Shown: positions 37,001-48,200 of the stretch, piece by piece | How the letters are laid out: each line of letters begins with the position of its first letter | Position numbering within the stretch: position 1 is the first letter of the stretch | The notes under the pieces: model-generated | The model's database searches: none | What the model was told of the DNA's origin: nothing | The model's input: the letters and a program-made list of their open reading frames with translations, nothing else | Translations under genes and position numbers: made by a program | From: Phorcus lineatus | Lineage: Eukaryota; Mollusca; Gastropoda; Trochida; Trochidae | Length of the DNA: 64,000 bases | Assembly (NCBI GenBank): GCA_921293015.1 | Contig: OV121082.1 | Location: forward strand, 51,108,971 to 51,172,970 | Direction of reading: 5' to 3'

Positions 37001-37204
37001 CTGCGGGTAAACCAGAGTCATGGGGCGAGTGCTACATATCAAGCTCAAGCTAGTAATGGAGGTGTTGCTTCTGCTCCTGCTGTTGTGACTTCTCCTAGAC
37101 AGCAAGTGACTGAGAGTCAACAACAGCAACAACCTTCACCGCAACCACAACAACAGCAAAGGCAGCAACAACAAGGGAAACCATTATTTTCTATTCTACT
37201 GTAA
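34043..37204 (+). CDS. CD20/MS4A-like four-pass membrane protein with long disordered tail (ENTREP/FAM189-like layout)
   Basis: Single-exon ORF of 1053 residues. Residues about 17-40, 50-70, 78-99 and 131-154 are four hydrophobic segments; the second (GTGLWCGIIIFISGICAV) is typical of CD20/MS4A-like tetraspan proteins. The larger loop (100-130) has an N-glycosylation site (NST, 125-127). The tail is cytoplasmic by topology: an Arg-rich stretch (200-275, with RDRDRDR), an LPPYEEAI motif at 312-319 (a WW-domain ligand for NEDD4-family E3 ligases), about 700 Ser/Pro/Lys-rich low-complexity residues, three DPLQ/DPLR repeats near 964-1000, and a polyQ run close to the C-terminus. Four TMs plus a long Ser-rich tail and PY motif is the layout of ENTREP (FAM189) endosomal adaptors that recruit ITCH; orthology is inferred. 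The second of two adjacent ATGs (34046) has the better start context. Absence of introns in the coding region is notable. Confidence 0.85.
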   Translation: MMSRLHVRLQIQFPYFKVLILGVIISLLGLSEVVIGILAFTHKIWGHYLGTGLWCGIIIFISGICAVTASQIRAPICAKLYFATAVIGVLVSFVMLILSSGGLDYDSNFYHFYQFNPSKHVKKHNSTITVHGLSLGFSIGSFLLNIVSVIICMKYVVFDKKVKYTTERTTRKTTNSLERCALQGGNTGVRSSTCSRAPLTERSPRRSRSRRSSDHGSRRRSEPEEFTPGGSRSDSTRRNKERRRRRGERRDTTNGNRDRDRDRGSRNEQARNQRNEIPVPVQVERMTIYDGVTQADVVHNDLLPTHFNEDELPPYEEAIRDTYVPISDLNNQIVTNNVHNDSLRTNSGECIHVCDVDDSKIYQNIDCCNVSEVQNTASSEPPRRGSSARDQPRGQHSDTSPSENVNINSSKTTAKAKPSDRVKYVQGPNTNDSNEEIELYVNQSALPKVIKNGKGQGKTSTSTSALCDNMASKDAPARRCASTASSVSLPPANPPLKPPKFHAGRTDLREILDSSTSDSSLGLGVKQDISNKTYVNINDANKSSSSVCPKPSLLKVDVEPNCRIKNSRYKADYIQLQIRQDPEGSSSVGDIKRPVTEKSENELVAGALASSSGCIKTSSEKIRSNNPPKDLSLFLATNAKKNGNNFEKSSKSSPKTAHKVESKFLFDSTERIGPLSTPSSPASLDLSGFSPVRFGSPTSAFKPYKRDSTSSGFTSPLSDSDVLISPTRKIASSATLPLSSEKTVQRQQSWKEFMLPSPHCNTDQKELMGSKLDSKKLSTAVSQPAKVDLPNLSMNTFPRPTPPTFVVPSCSSKPHGVSSGPHSTIAVHGSGVKLTSGATQGVGKDSFVLPKTNVTDISGHPFGSIPVSYSTKSLRPTLVNSNAGACKSTIPATSCSKTNVSSSVSKSLGAKATASSQAWPGVHSVAVKSDKSNSSSNKTEGTGLLGQTRPVQHRSGSDDPLQVNQRRERVDPLQFEIHQRPGRDDPLRVNQSHGASATYQAQASNGGVASAPAVVTSPRQQVTESQQQQQPSPQPQQQQRQQQQGKPLFSILL

Positions 37205-38400
37205 TTTATCCAAAATAGTAGTGCTGAACTTTGTCATTTGTGAATTGTTGTTAGAAATAGTCTCAAGCATAATGCTTTTTCTTTTTATTGTATTCACAGA
37301 ATTCCATGATCCAAAATGTTAATGCTTCTATCAACCTAAAATGGCTTTATTGTTCTATTATGATTATATTTGCCTACATCATTCATCATTTTCCCTCTGC
37401 AATCTTTATATGCATGTTCTCAAGAAGCATTCTCTGATGTGTTTTTATTATTAAACATGATCTGTATCCTACCATTTGTAATTCAATGTAAACATCAAAG
37501 AATAACAATCAGTAAGTTCTTTGTTTAAGATTTTAAAACAAGTAATTCTGTTTGATTTTTATCATTTTATCAGTACCTTTTAAACAAAATGATGATTTAT
37601 TATTAACAATATTGTTTTTGTTTTACAGTAAAAGAATATTTGCTGCTTTTTAAACAAATCTATGTCAATTAATTTCGCTATGAGTTTGCCACTGTTTTGT
37701 TTCTTTCTGTGAAGACAAATTTTGATGATAATGTTTTCAATATATTTTGGATCTAATTAGGCCAAATCTAAGGGTGTGCATTTACACAATGATCGACTCA
37801 AGTGGAAAAAGCTTCTGGAAGTAGATAATTGATGTTAACATGGTAAAGCATGCTTCTACTTACAAATCCAACATGTTACTGAGAAGGTTTGCATTTATAT
37901 TCATGTAATGCTGAATTATTCATAGAAGATATTGTCTCATTTATATTTCATGGAGTGATTTTCAATGAAGGAAGCACTAATAGTAGAAAAGTGATAGATT
38001 TTGTTGTCCACCGGAACGTAGTTGTCTAGACATTTTGCTCAATATTTGTCTGTTTAAAATATGTGTAATTCTTGTTTGTATGTTATTATTGTAATTGAAC
38101 AGCATATCTGTATTCTCTTATGTATCTGGTGTTTTAGCCCAGTGATAAGATGATAACAGTGGTTGAAATAGCTGCCTGCCTGTAAACCAATTGCTGGTTA
38201 ATTTTGAATTGGTCTCTCGTGATATTAGATGAATTAAGTTCCTACAAATTGCAGAGCATGTAAAATTTTAGGATGGCTGGTTGATTTTTCAAACCACAAG
38301 CCATGCTTGCTTTTAAGGTGACCTGTTTATTGTCACTATTCTGAACTAATAAGTACTAAGATACTGATGTTAGAAACAACCACCTGTTTCTTGATAGAAT

Positions 38401-38460
38401 AACACCATTAATGAAGTTTATATATTTGACTCCAGTAACATAATCTGTGGCCCTTTAAAG
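38401..38460 (+). mobile_element. Right-end fragment of MITE family 2
   Basis: ATTTGACTCCAGTAACATAA then TCTGTGGCCCT-TTAA matches the right terminus of the element at 6861-7347. Only the terminal 60 bases remain. Confidence 0.6.
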
Positions 38461-40260
38461 GATGGTGATTATGCTGAGCAACTGAAAGATTTTACAGTTA
38501 TGAAGGTTAACAAGTGATGTAAAAATTTGTCAAATATTTCAAATTCTTACTGACTATATCATGAGTTGATTCTTATCCTGAAAATCTTTCACAAAAGTTG
38601 AAAATGATTCAACATGGCAGATGAAAGAGAATACAGAATTTGAGATTAAAGATTTTCTGCATATAACAAATATTCCTACTCAATTTGAGTTAGGAAGTTG
38701 AAGTTGAAGTTTAATGGTTTTTTAGAAAAATAATTAGTAAGATTTTTCTTCTTATTATTTGTTTCTCTGATGACATTGTTTGTGCATTTCTGGCACATCT
38801 AAGGGTATTGTACATATTAGGTTGAATTACCTCTGATCTACATTCACTCATACCTGTACATTCTTAAAGAGATGGCAAACAGAAATATTTTTAATTGAAC
38901 ATTATAAATACTTGTCGTATGTATGCAATCATCTTTGCAATAGATTATTTTCAAAATGAGATTATTATTTTCAGAGGGTAGATGCACTTACACTCTTGTA
39001 GTATCTCATAGTATATATCTAATCTGTCTCAGTAAGGAAAATGGCATGAAATACAAAACATACTGAACTGATTCCTTGCAAGGGCAAGCATGTACAGGAA
39101 ACAATTTATGGTTTGTTTACAGTGAATAGGTGACATTTCAAATTACAAACTTTTTAACTCCTCGTTGGACTTTTGACTGGTAAGGTCCAACCTCTTCATC
39201 ACTTATTTTTACAGAAATGTGTGTCTTTGTCTTTACTTGTTTAGTATTGTATGATGTCAAATGTTTATTGATATTCTAGTCATTAAATTTTCAGTTTGTC
39301 TTAGTAATGAAATACAATGTGATAAAGTTTAGTTTTTAGAGAAAATGAAATATCTAAAAAGACAATTTCTGTAAAAAATGGATATATTTTGTACCTTGTA
39401 TTCATATGTGGTTGACGCTTAGTGTGAGGGTTACAGAATAATTCAGAATAGACCTTATTTAGCAAGAGGCCAGTCTTGAATTGATGTAGTTATGATTTCT
39501 GTCTTTTAATCACTCAGGACATATCTCAAATGTTGGTCAGAGAAGCAAGTATATTTTCAATTGTGTGCAGCACCATCAATGGTTGACTAAGTAAAGTTAA
39601 TACCCAATGGATCCATTGTAATTCCTTTTCTAAATGGTTTTGCTGGCTTTCCTTGTAGCAATACCAACCATTGTTATGTAAATATAATCAAATCAAAGGT
39701 AAACATAAAAGGATCATCCATTGGGTAAATTTCTTGATCATGATCATCAATTGACATGGTGAAGATTCAAAGTTCTTTATTGAAAAAGACTGATAAATAG
39801 AATTTTGTTGTCTAGAGCAATAGGCAGCTTAAAGACTGAATTGTCAGCGCTTTGCTTCTTATGATATTGTAATTATTGTTCGTTCTTTCTTCAATGTAAA
39901 ATGTATGCGATAACATTCAAACTAGTAGAAGAGCAGGTTATAAAAACAATTTTTTTATGTTGTTTATTTTCTCCCATCCTTGATAATGTTTGTTCTTTCA
40001 TCATTGTAATATGCATGTGTTAACATGCTAACAAGAGGAATGCAGGTTACTAAAGTGTTTTTATGTTGTTGTCATCCCCCCATCCTTGGTATTCAGTGTA
40101 AGAAGTATTCAGTCAGCCATCAACACCTGGAGCAACCTATCCTGCCTGTGCCTATTACCTGCCTTATCAAATCTAAATGTTCACCGTTGTTAAGTTCACC
40201 CAGCTTGAAAGGTAGATTTTATTTTGACATGGCTCTTGAAATTTAAGCAAACTTCCAACA

Positions 40261-40332
40261 CAAGTCTTGCCGCAAATGGCTGAATTATCGCCAAAGCGGC
40301 GTTAAACAAAAACTCACATACTCACTCACTCC
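40261..40332 (+). mobile_element. SINE 3' tail fragment
   Basis: TTGCCGCAAATGGCTGAATT followed by AAAGCGGCGTTAAAC and an ACTC-type microsatellite tail, similar to the 3' end of the SINE at 52.0-52.3 kb. Ends of this kind are frequent in mollusc genomes. Confidence 0.7.
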
Positions 40333-41115
40333 AACACAAGTCTCGATCCTGTCCGACTCTCCATCGATTCTGTGCCAGCTCTTCAGCTGGCTGTGTACTA
40401 ACATGATTGTCCAATCAGAAAGCTAACCCAAGGCGACTAACAGTTGCCAGTGAAAATCAAGAATTGAGAGAAACAGCAGTGATTGAGATTGGCATGAGGT
40501 AGGCGTTTGTGTTGAACATGAGAGGAGTAACAATAAGGGTTAACATGCACAATGCATCACTGTAGGATGCTTTTCTAACTTGATTCTCAACACCTGCTCA
40601 GTGTAAAATTTTGAAATCATAGTAGGGAAAAAGATGTGACAATATTCCATCAAATCAATGATGTTTCTCTCAATTTTGTATCATTTTATTGGCTGGTACT
40701 AAGTCTATTCTTGGGCAGGTAATTGCTCATTCAAGAGGAGGTTGTATCAGGTTATGAGTGCATATCTATGGATCGTGATGTTACTCATTTCAAATGATTT
40801 CATATCTTTTTGTTAGACTTTATATTGTAAACCTTAAACTAGTGCAATGTTCAGAAAGGTTTCAAAGCATGGCAATCTTGGATGTGAATAATTTTGTGAA
40901 CCCTTTTAGTCCTCGTGTGTACAGAGTTAGCATATCAAATGTTCACTTTGTTTACTAGCGTCGTTAAACCAGATTATTGTTGTATTTATATCTTAGATAT
41001 TTTTGGAATGAGTTGTGCAGACCTGTTGATCATGCTGAACACCATGTGTACAATTTTGCATTTTTATTTAAACAAAATATCCCTTTAGCACAATAAAGTG
41101 TTGGGTTAAAATCTC

Positions 41116-42210
41116 TCTGCTTGTTCTTTATGACAGCTACTGAGGCTATAATGGGCAGGGATAGTGCTCAAAAGATAGACCGGTTTCGTCATTCACGTTG
41201 GACTTGTCAGACTCTCTTCTTTTGTTAGTGTGTGACAAAACAGAGATTTCACCATGTGATACGTATCATGATTTCTAGTAATGATTTGATACAACACATG
41301 TCATAATACACTATTTACAGGGATTTGTTTTCGTAAATATAGATAAACAATTTTAAAGTCAACGATACTTACCGTCATCATTAGGTATTGGATTCTAGAT
41401 TCTATGGTACAGCATCAAAGCTCTTTTCTTTGTTGCACCATTAGTAGTAATGTTTAGAATTCTCTTCCACCCTCATTTGACATTACAAGGACAAAGTACA
41501 TGATCAATCTACACGACCACAGTCAGTTATTATACCCCTTCTTCAAATTAAGTGGGGCAATATGGCAGCCATTACGATGCAGATTTAGAGTGTTGCCAGC
41601 TTTCTGGGAATTTCGGTTGCTTTCATGAAAAAATACTTTTAAAGGAACTCAGCAACACCTAAATGGATGCAGTTTTGGGTGCCGAAAGTCCAGATGATCC
41701 ATTTCGACAGCCATGTCTGAATTATCATTATGGCAAATATTGAGGCCTATTAAAATCTTTCTGACAAATGCTTTACTCACTTTAATTAACTTTTATTTCA
41801 TGTCTGAATTGGATTGATGCTTTTTTGCAGCTACATGGAAAGGAAAGGAAAGACAAAACAATCTATTTATAGAGGAATTGTTTATTCCCAGGCTTTTATA
41901 TGTGTATGGAACAATAATGCCCACTTAGCCCACAGTAATAGGTTGTTGATTTCACATGACGTTTATAAATAAAAAATATTCCTACATTCCTACATTCATA
42001 ATCCTTTTTCCAAAACAACAACATCCAGCTGTCATTTTAAATCTTGGCATAAAAACCATGTTTTTAAACCAAAAATTTATTCATGCATTCAAATATATTC
42101 AGTTGGCAACTTGTGTGTGGACAGCCACTACATAACATTTGGATTGAATAGATCTATGCCTTTAGTTCATGTATGCAGTGAGATATATGTTTTAATCATC
42201 TTCTTTCTCT
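41116..42210. other. Convergent intergenic space
   Basis: Lies between the 3' ends of the plus-strand membrane gene and minus-strand NAT9. No ORF. A minus-strand AATAAA at 42076-42081, about 130 bases past the NAT9 stop, is the likely NAT9 polyadenylation signal. Confidence 0.5.
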
Positions 42211-45200
42211 TCAACTTGGCCTCAGCTCAGTTCTGTAGCCAGGAGTCCCAGAATTCAACAGTTCTTTGAATTCACCTCCTATCACAACTTCCAGAGTTAC
42301 TTCTTCAAACACATCACTATGGGAAATCTTAAACAAAGAAATTGAGCACAAATCTTGTAAAAAAAAAAAATTATTCTGAAGCATATTAAAAAACACCATT
42401 TTCTTCCCACAGTGGTTACTCAACCAATATTTTCCCACTTAACCTCTGTTAAAAGTGGAGAATGTCTGGCTAGGAATAAAGGTTTTTGATTGGTTGCTAT
42501 CAGAGTTAGTTGTGCAATCAGCACTGTTGTTTCAACTTGAGCAGTTGATCTGTTCTCATAACAGTAGAGAAGACTCAAATCCTTTCACCTGTATGATGTT
42601 CAATGATAACTTAAAGACAGAAACTTTTACTGGATAAAAATATGGATGGCATCCGAGATGCAAATTTTCAATGCACAAGACTTGAAAAGAAAAGATAAAG
42701 GGATTTAGAAATATTGGATGAACATAGCTCCCATGTAACAATAGTAACATGGGCAGAAAGAATTTCTATGGGAAGAAAATGTTCAAGCAATGAAACTTGT
42801 TTAGTAAGTAAAATGTAGATAAAATATAAACCACCCTATATAGACAGAACGTGTAGTTTATACAGACTATTAAACGACATCCTGTTTAATAACATTTTTA
42901 AGAAAAAAGTGAATGGTTTGGTAAACCTGCGGAAGTAGGTTGGATACCGATACAATGCACAATTTTCATTAAAATGTAATTAAACGGGAGGAAGTTCAGT
43001 ATTTTAATAATTACTCGCAGAATTGTATCAAATAAAAGACATGACAGATAACCAAGATTACTGTTGCTGCTGCGCCCCTAACATTGTTAAGTCATACTTA
43101 AAGATTGTGACGTCATGCGACGTCAATCAGCATGCAATGTTATGACATACTAGTAATGCGTAATAACATAGTAGATTTATTAAATGGTGGTATCTGCTAA
43201 GTCATACGGCGAGTAATAAATTTATTTCCTACATTCTTCTTATGATAATGTCCTTTTGTGATTTCAAGCCTTGTCTTACAATAACTGTTATTCAAACTAT
43301 TATTACAAGTTTAACAAAAGCGTCCAGGTATCTCACTACCCAAAGAGCTGACATACTGTATCAATGAACTCTCAAGCAACTAACTAAAAAGTCGAGCCAA
43401 AATTTTTCTTTAACCAAAAACTAAATTGCTCTATCTTTTGATTAGAAAATAACATAATCAGTCTCTTCTCTACAACATTTGTATTTACATATAGATGCTG
43501 CAGATATCATGCACGAGTTGGACATATGAAGTAAAGTCTGGACAAACTTGTGTTGTCTAGAAACATCTAATGGGAGTGACGTTTAGTCACATGATATTAT
43601 GCAATCATGGGTTAGGCTAAAATTGACTAGATTTATCTGACAATAAGAGCTTTACAAGTTCATGTGTTTTTAATCCTCCATTAATGAAACCACTACAATT
43701 TATGCTCTCAACATCCTTTGAAATATACAACCATTATTAAGTTTACCTCTTGAAAGCCAAGTTTCTTAAACATGGCAAGGCTGGGACTGTTGGAATATCC
43801 TATCTTTGCCGTTATCTTTGTCAATCCAAGGGCTTCAACACCTAAACAAATGCAAATTTTAATAAAGTACTCTCATCAAAACACCTGGATACCTTCTGCC
43901 AAAGCATAAAGCAGTCTTTAAAAGTGGTTATCCGAAAAGTGTAACAGCAAAAACCTGCCAAAGTTGTCAGACATGAGATAAAGTAACCACTGTCTGATGA
44001 CTTGACAGTAATTAATCTGGTTCTATTATCAAATTACAAAGTATACTGATTTGAAATTTAGTGATTGCTAGTTAACTGAAGGATGTACTGTAAGTAATTA
44101 TGAAAGGTTATATGCCTACCGTATCTCATCATTGACAGTAAAGCAGCCTTCCCCAGTCCACGTCCTCTGGCCGACTGATCTGCAAGCATATGTCAAACAA
44201 TGAGAACTTCTCCCTTTCAAAGTTGCAGAGAAAAACTTCTAAATCCATATAAATCTTTGTGACAGCAGTGCATGAAATAAGGCCCTTCTAACAGTCTTAT
44301 ATTTTTAAACAAGATACCAATACACATTTTTCCATCTTCTCTTAAACCTAATTATTAGTTTAATTGGTTCACGGGCGTCAACTTGAGTATGATTTGGGGA
44401 TGAAATATGTTAAATTTCCAAGATTAATGAGGTCATCTTCATTTTTTTTCTGCACAGTTGAAATCTTCTTTGTAGGCTTGAAACATGGAAAAAAATTAAA
44501 TTCACATGGTAATGAGGATTTATAATGACAACCGAGACCAACTTCAAAATTCACATATTTATTCATAAAGTTTGGCATTGTGGGGAATTCTCAATGATTA
44601 CATAACCCTTGATCAAGCATTGATCAAGCCCGAGCATGGGGCCAATTTGGTCCAAGCAACACGTGAGACCAAATTGGTGGTACGAACAAAAGCAGTACAT
44701 AGTACATAGGCAAGTAGTGCCTATGCCCAAGCGTTGGGACCAAAACTGGGATAAGCGTTTCTGAGCATCAGAATTCCCAATTTTGGCTACTATTCACGGG
44801 TTGCACGTGCAGGAATTAAAATAGGCGAGTGCCGGGGATGAATTGTCATCTGTGATGATAACGAAACTGATAACGAAACTGCAGACAAAAACAAATTCAT
44901 GACCAAGCATCGGTCACGCCTGAGCATCAGGACCATATTTGGTGTAGCACTCTGACCATCAGACACTAGGTATGGCAACTTCGAGAGACACTGGTAACAT
45001 GATTAACAAACAATACACAATATATATTGAACAAACTCATAGTGGTGTAACATACATGGTGCAACACAGCATTACATAATAAGGATTTACAAGGTTGAAG
45101 ATAATGGATAGTGGTGTGCAGGTGGCTGAATACGTTGTTACATAACATGGTAGGTAGAATTCCCAGATAAGTAGGTTCTAATGAATAGTAGTAGGTAGAA

Positions 45201-48200
45201 GGTATATTAGCTATGAAGATCCTTGATGAACTTCACAGACACAAGAATGAAAATAGACAACTTGCATGCTAAAACTGTATAGCAAGGTGGCTGAAGGGGA
45301 AGGAGGTGGGTAACAGTATTTTTTTCTCGAGTCAAAAACAACGATGAAAGCATAACAAAGCAAAACTGCTGCACATGCGCAGAACATATAAGAATCATTC
45401 GCAATTCTTCGACTGATTCCGGTTTAAGTATGAGGATATTGATTGGTCAAATTAATAAAAATACTAAGAATAATTTCCATTGGTTATGAGGAACTAAACA
45501 GAAGTACACGAGGTAACAGTAATATAATAGAGAACATTTCTGGACGATGTGTCCGTATCCTAAAGTAATTATGATCACGTAAATAAAACTTCATGAAGAA
45601 GTGACTATGCACTGACGAAGGTATAAAAGCACAACAAAGTATATACATGTAAGTAACTGAATATGATGGACAGTATCAGGAGAACAATACGTAATTACAT
45701 ATTTTAAAAAATCGAAGTTTAGTACAAGCAATTGTGCAACATGCATAAAATGAAACAACGTCTCTAATGTCATCATAAACATGCTTAATATCTTTAAGCT
45801 GAGATTTATAATGACAACCGAGACCAACTTCAAAATTCACATATTTATTCATAAAGTTTGGCATTGTGGGGAATTCTTAATGATTACATAACCCTTGATC
45901 AAGCATTGATCAAGCCCGAGCATGGGGCCAATTTGGTCCAAGCAACACGTGAGACCAAATTGGTGGTACGAACAAAAGCAGTACATAGTACATAGGCAAG
46001 CAGTGCCTATGCCCAAGCGTTGGGACCAAAACTGGGATAAGCGTTTCTGAGCATCAGAATTCCCAATTTTGGCTACTATTCACGGGTTGCACGTGCAGGA
46101 ATTAAAACAGGCGAGTGCCGCGGATGAATTGTCATCTGTGATGATAACGAAACTGCCACTATGATAGTGATGATGATACAAAACATCACTGAGAATACCA
46201 AATCTTCTTTGTAGGCTTGAAACATGGAAAAAAATTAAATTCACATGGTAATGAGGATAAGACGTTTCATAACTTTTTTCATTATGCTTACTACGTTTCT
46301 TTGTTAAGGTAAAAATAGAGGATACTATTTTTATTAAATGAATTAATGATTAAGTATAAAACGATTGAAAGCGAGTTTGATAACAAATCATTAACGAGTT
46401 TAATAGAAATAGTATTAAATTGAAGGAAGTTTAGTATTGTGTTTATTACTTGACCTAAGTAATCAAGCATGATTGCCAAAAGTTTACTGAACGAAACTTT
46501 TCCATGACTTTGCCGCCATTGTGACGGTGGTGCTAATATTGTGACGTCACAACCACACAATTTTATGATGTCATATGTGCAGCGGTATTACACTAGTTTA
46601 ATATAGCTGTATAAATATTACACTGCAGTATCTTACACAGGTGAGTAATAAATAGTTATATCAAATCTGAGTGATGTTACCTATTCAACGTAATAAGTTC
46701 CCTCTTGCTATATCAAGCACCCCCAAACCATCATTCTTAAAAATAATAGAGACTTCCTTTCCAAAACTTACCTTACACAAACCTTACTGAAACTTTTTAA
46801 AAACTGGTGCTTCTAGCAACAGGCAGCTTTCAAACTAAACTCATATCTTCAGGAATACCCATATCTAAAACATATTTTCTCTAAACAAAACAATGAAATG
46901 AAATGTAAAAAAATATGTCCCCATTGGAGCATCACACCTGTCATTTGCACCAACTTCAATCAAACATTAAAGGGTCATATTTCCTTCAAAAATAATATTT
47001 TGGACTAGGCTTTCAGACTCAATCAAGAGTATCATTAGGATTGCCCACAAGCAAAATTTCACTCATGTTGATGCAATAGTTTCGGAGAAAACTTGTCCCA
47101 ATTGGAACATGAAACCTGTGACTGAGACCAAGTTCACTCTAACATTTAAGGGCAAAAAATGACATTTTGGAATTGGCTCAACTGGATGTACCGGGGTAAT
47201 AGTTTCCGAGAAAACTTGTCCCGATTGAACATTATTGAAGTAAGTCCAGAAATTGATTTTTCCATTGAAACAGCAAAAATTTAAATCCTAGAAAGACAGA
47301 AAGTTGTTAAAGTCATAGTCTCATTTTTGTAGGGCAACTAAACTGAACTAAATTATTCTTCACGAACAAAATCTGATCACTAACACTAAATATTTCCTGT
47401 CGCGATTTTCATTTTTATGCCCGTATTACAGTTTTGGATGAAGCAGCTTATTGGCCTATGCCGTTTCAGACTGATGAGGTATCGAATCAAGTGCAATCCC
47501 AACGCGAGTGCGAAACACCGGAAATCTTGTAATTGCAGCGTCGATACTTATGACAAACGCATTCTTCATTGAGTTTACCACCTTTTTGTTATTTCTGTAT
47601 TTGAAAAAACGTAGGCTTTTAGCCATTTTCATCAGATATTCACCTGGGAAATTTTATGTACTCTTTGTCACGGCCTTAGTGAAATGACTTGGTAAGGACT
47701 AACGCTCGCCAAAGACATAATATTAGGGTAGGGTAGGGTAGTTTGAACTTCATTATTGAGGGCTAGAATGCCTGCAGAGTTCTGAAAATTGTTGCAAACG
47801 TCAGGGGAAAGATTCCTGTGAGTGGTGAACTATTTGTCCGGCATGCATTACAATTTGCCTTGAGACTATGACTTTAATGTGCCTCTTTGTAGCAAAGGTC
47901 ATGTTTAACAAGTGTGCAAAGTAATGAATTTTGAGAAAACTGTACGGATGGAATGAACGCTATATACCCCCACATACTTTGTAGATGGGATGTAGTTAGT
48001 AAATTGTACTATTACATGTAGGTGACTGTCCTTTTATTCACTATGGTAGCATAAAAAAATGCTTGTCAATAGATTTAATTGAAGAATTTGATTTTCTTTA
48101 TATTGACAAAACTAAATTCAATCTGATGTTTATTCTAACTATGTAAGGAGGTAAGTCATACTTTTGGCCTCAGCAAGAAGATCAATACATTTTCTCATTT

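Larger units (their letters stand above)
37205..41115 (+). other. Probable long 3' UTR of the four-pass membrane gene
   Basis: AT-rich, non-coding, with no opposing gene. The best polyadenylation signal is AATAAA at 41092-41097 followed by a GT/T-rich stretch, which would make a 3.9-kb UTR. It carries a fragment of MITE family 2 (38401-38460) and a SINE tail (40261-40332). Earlier alternative ends are possible. Confidence 0.45.

Noticed and set aside
44516..46153. LTR retrotransposon with 345-bp LTRs
   Set aside because: Block order differs between copies, no TG...CA ends, no primer-binding site and no coding interior.
47725..47742. GGGTA repeats resembling telomeric sequence
   Set aside because: Only three units and not TTAGGG in register; chance microsatellite.
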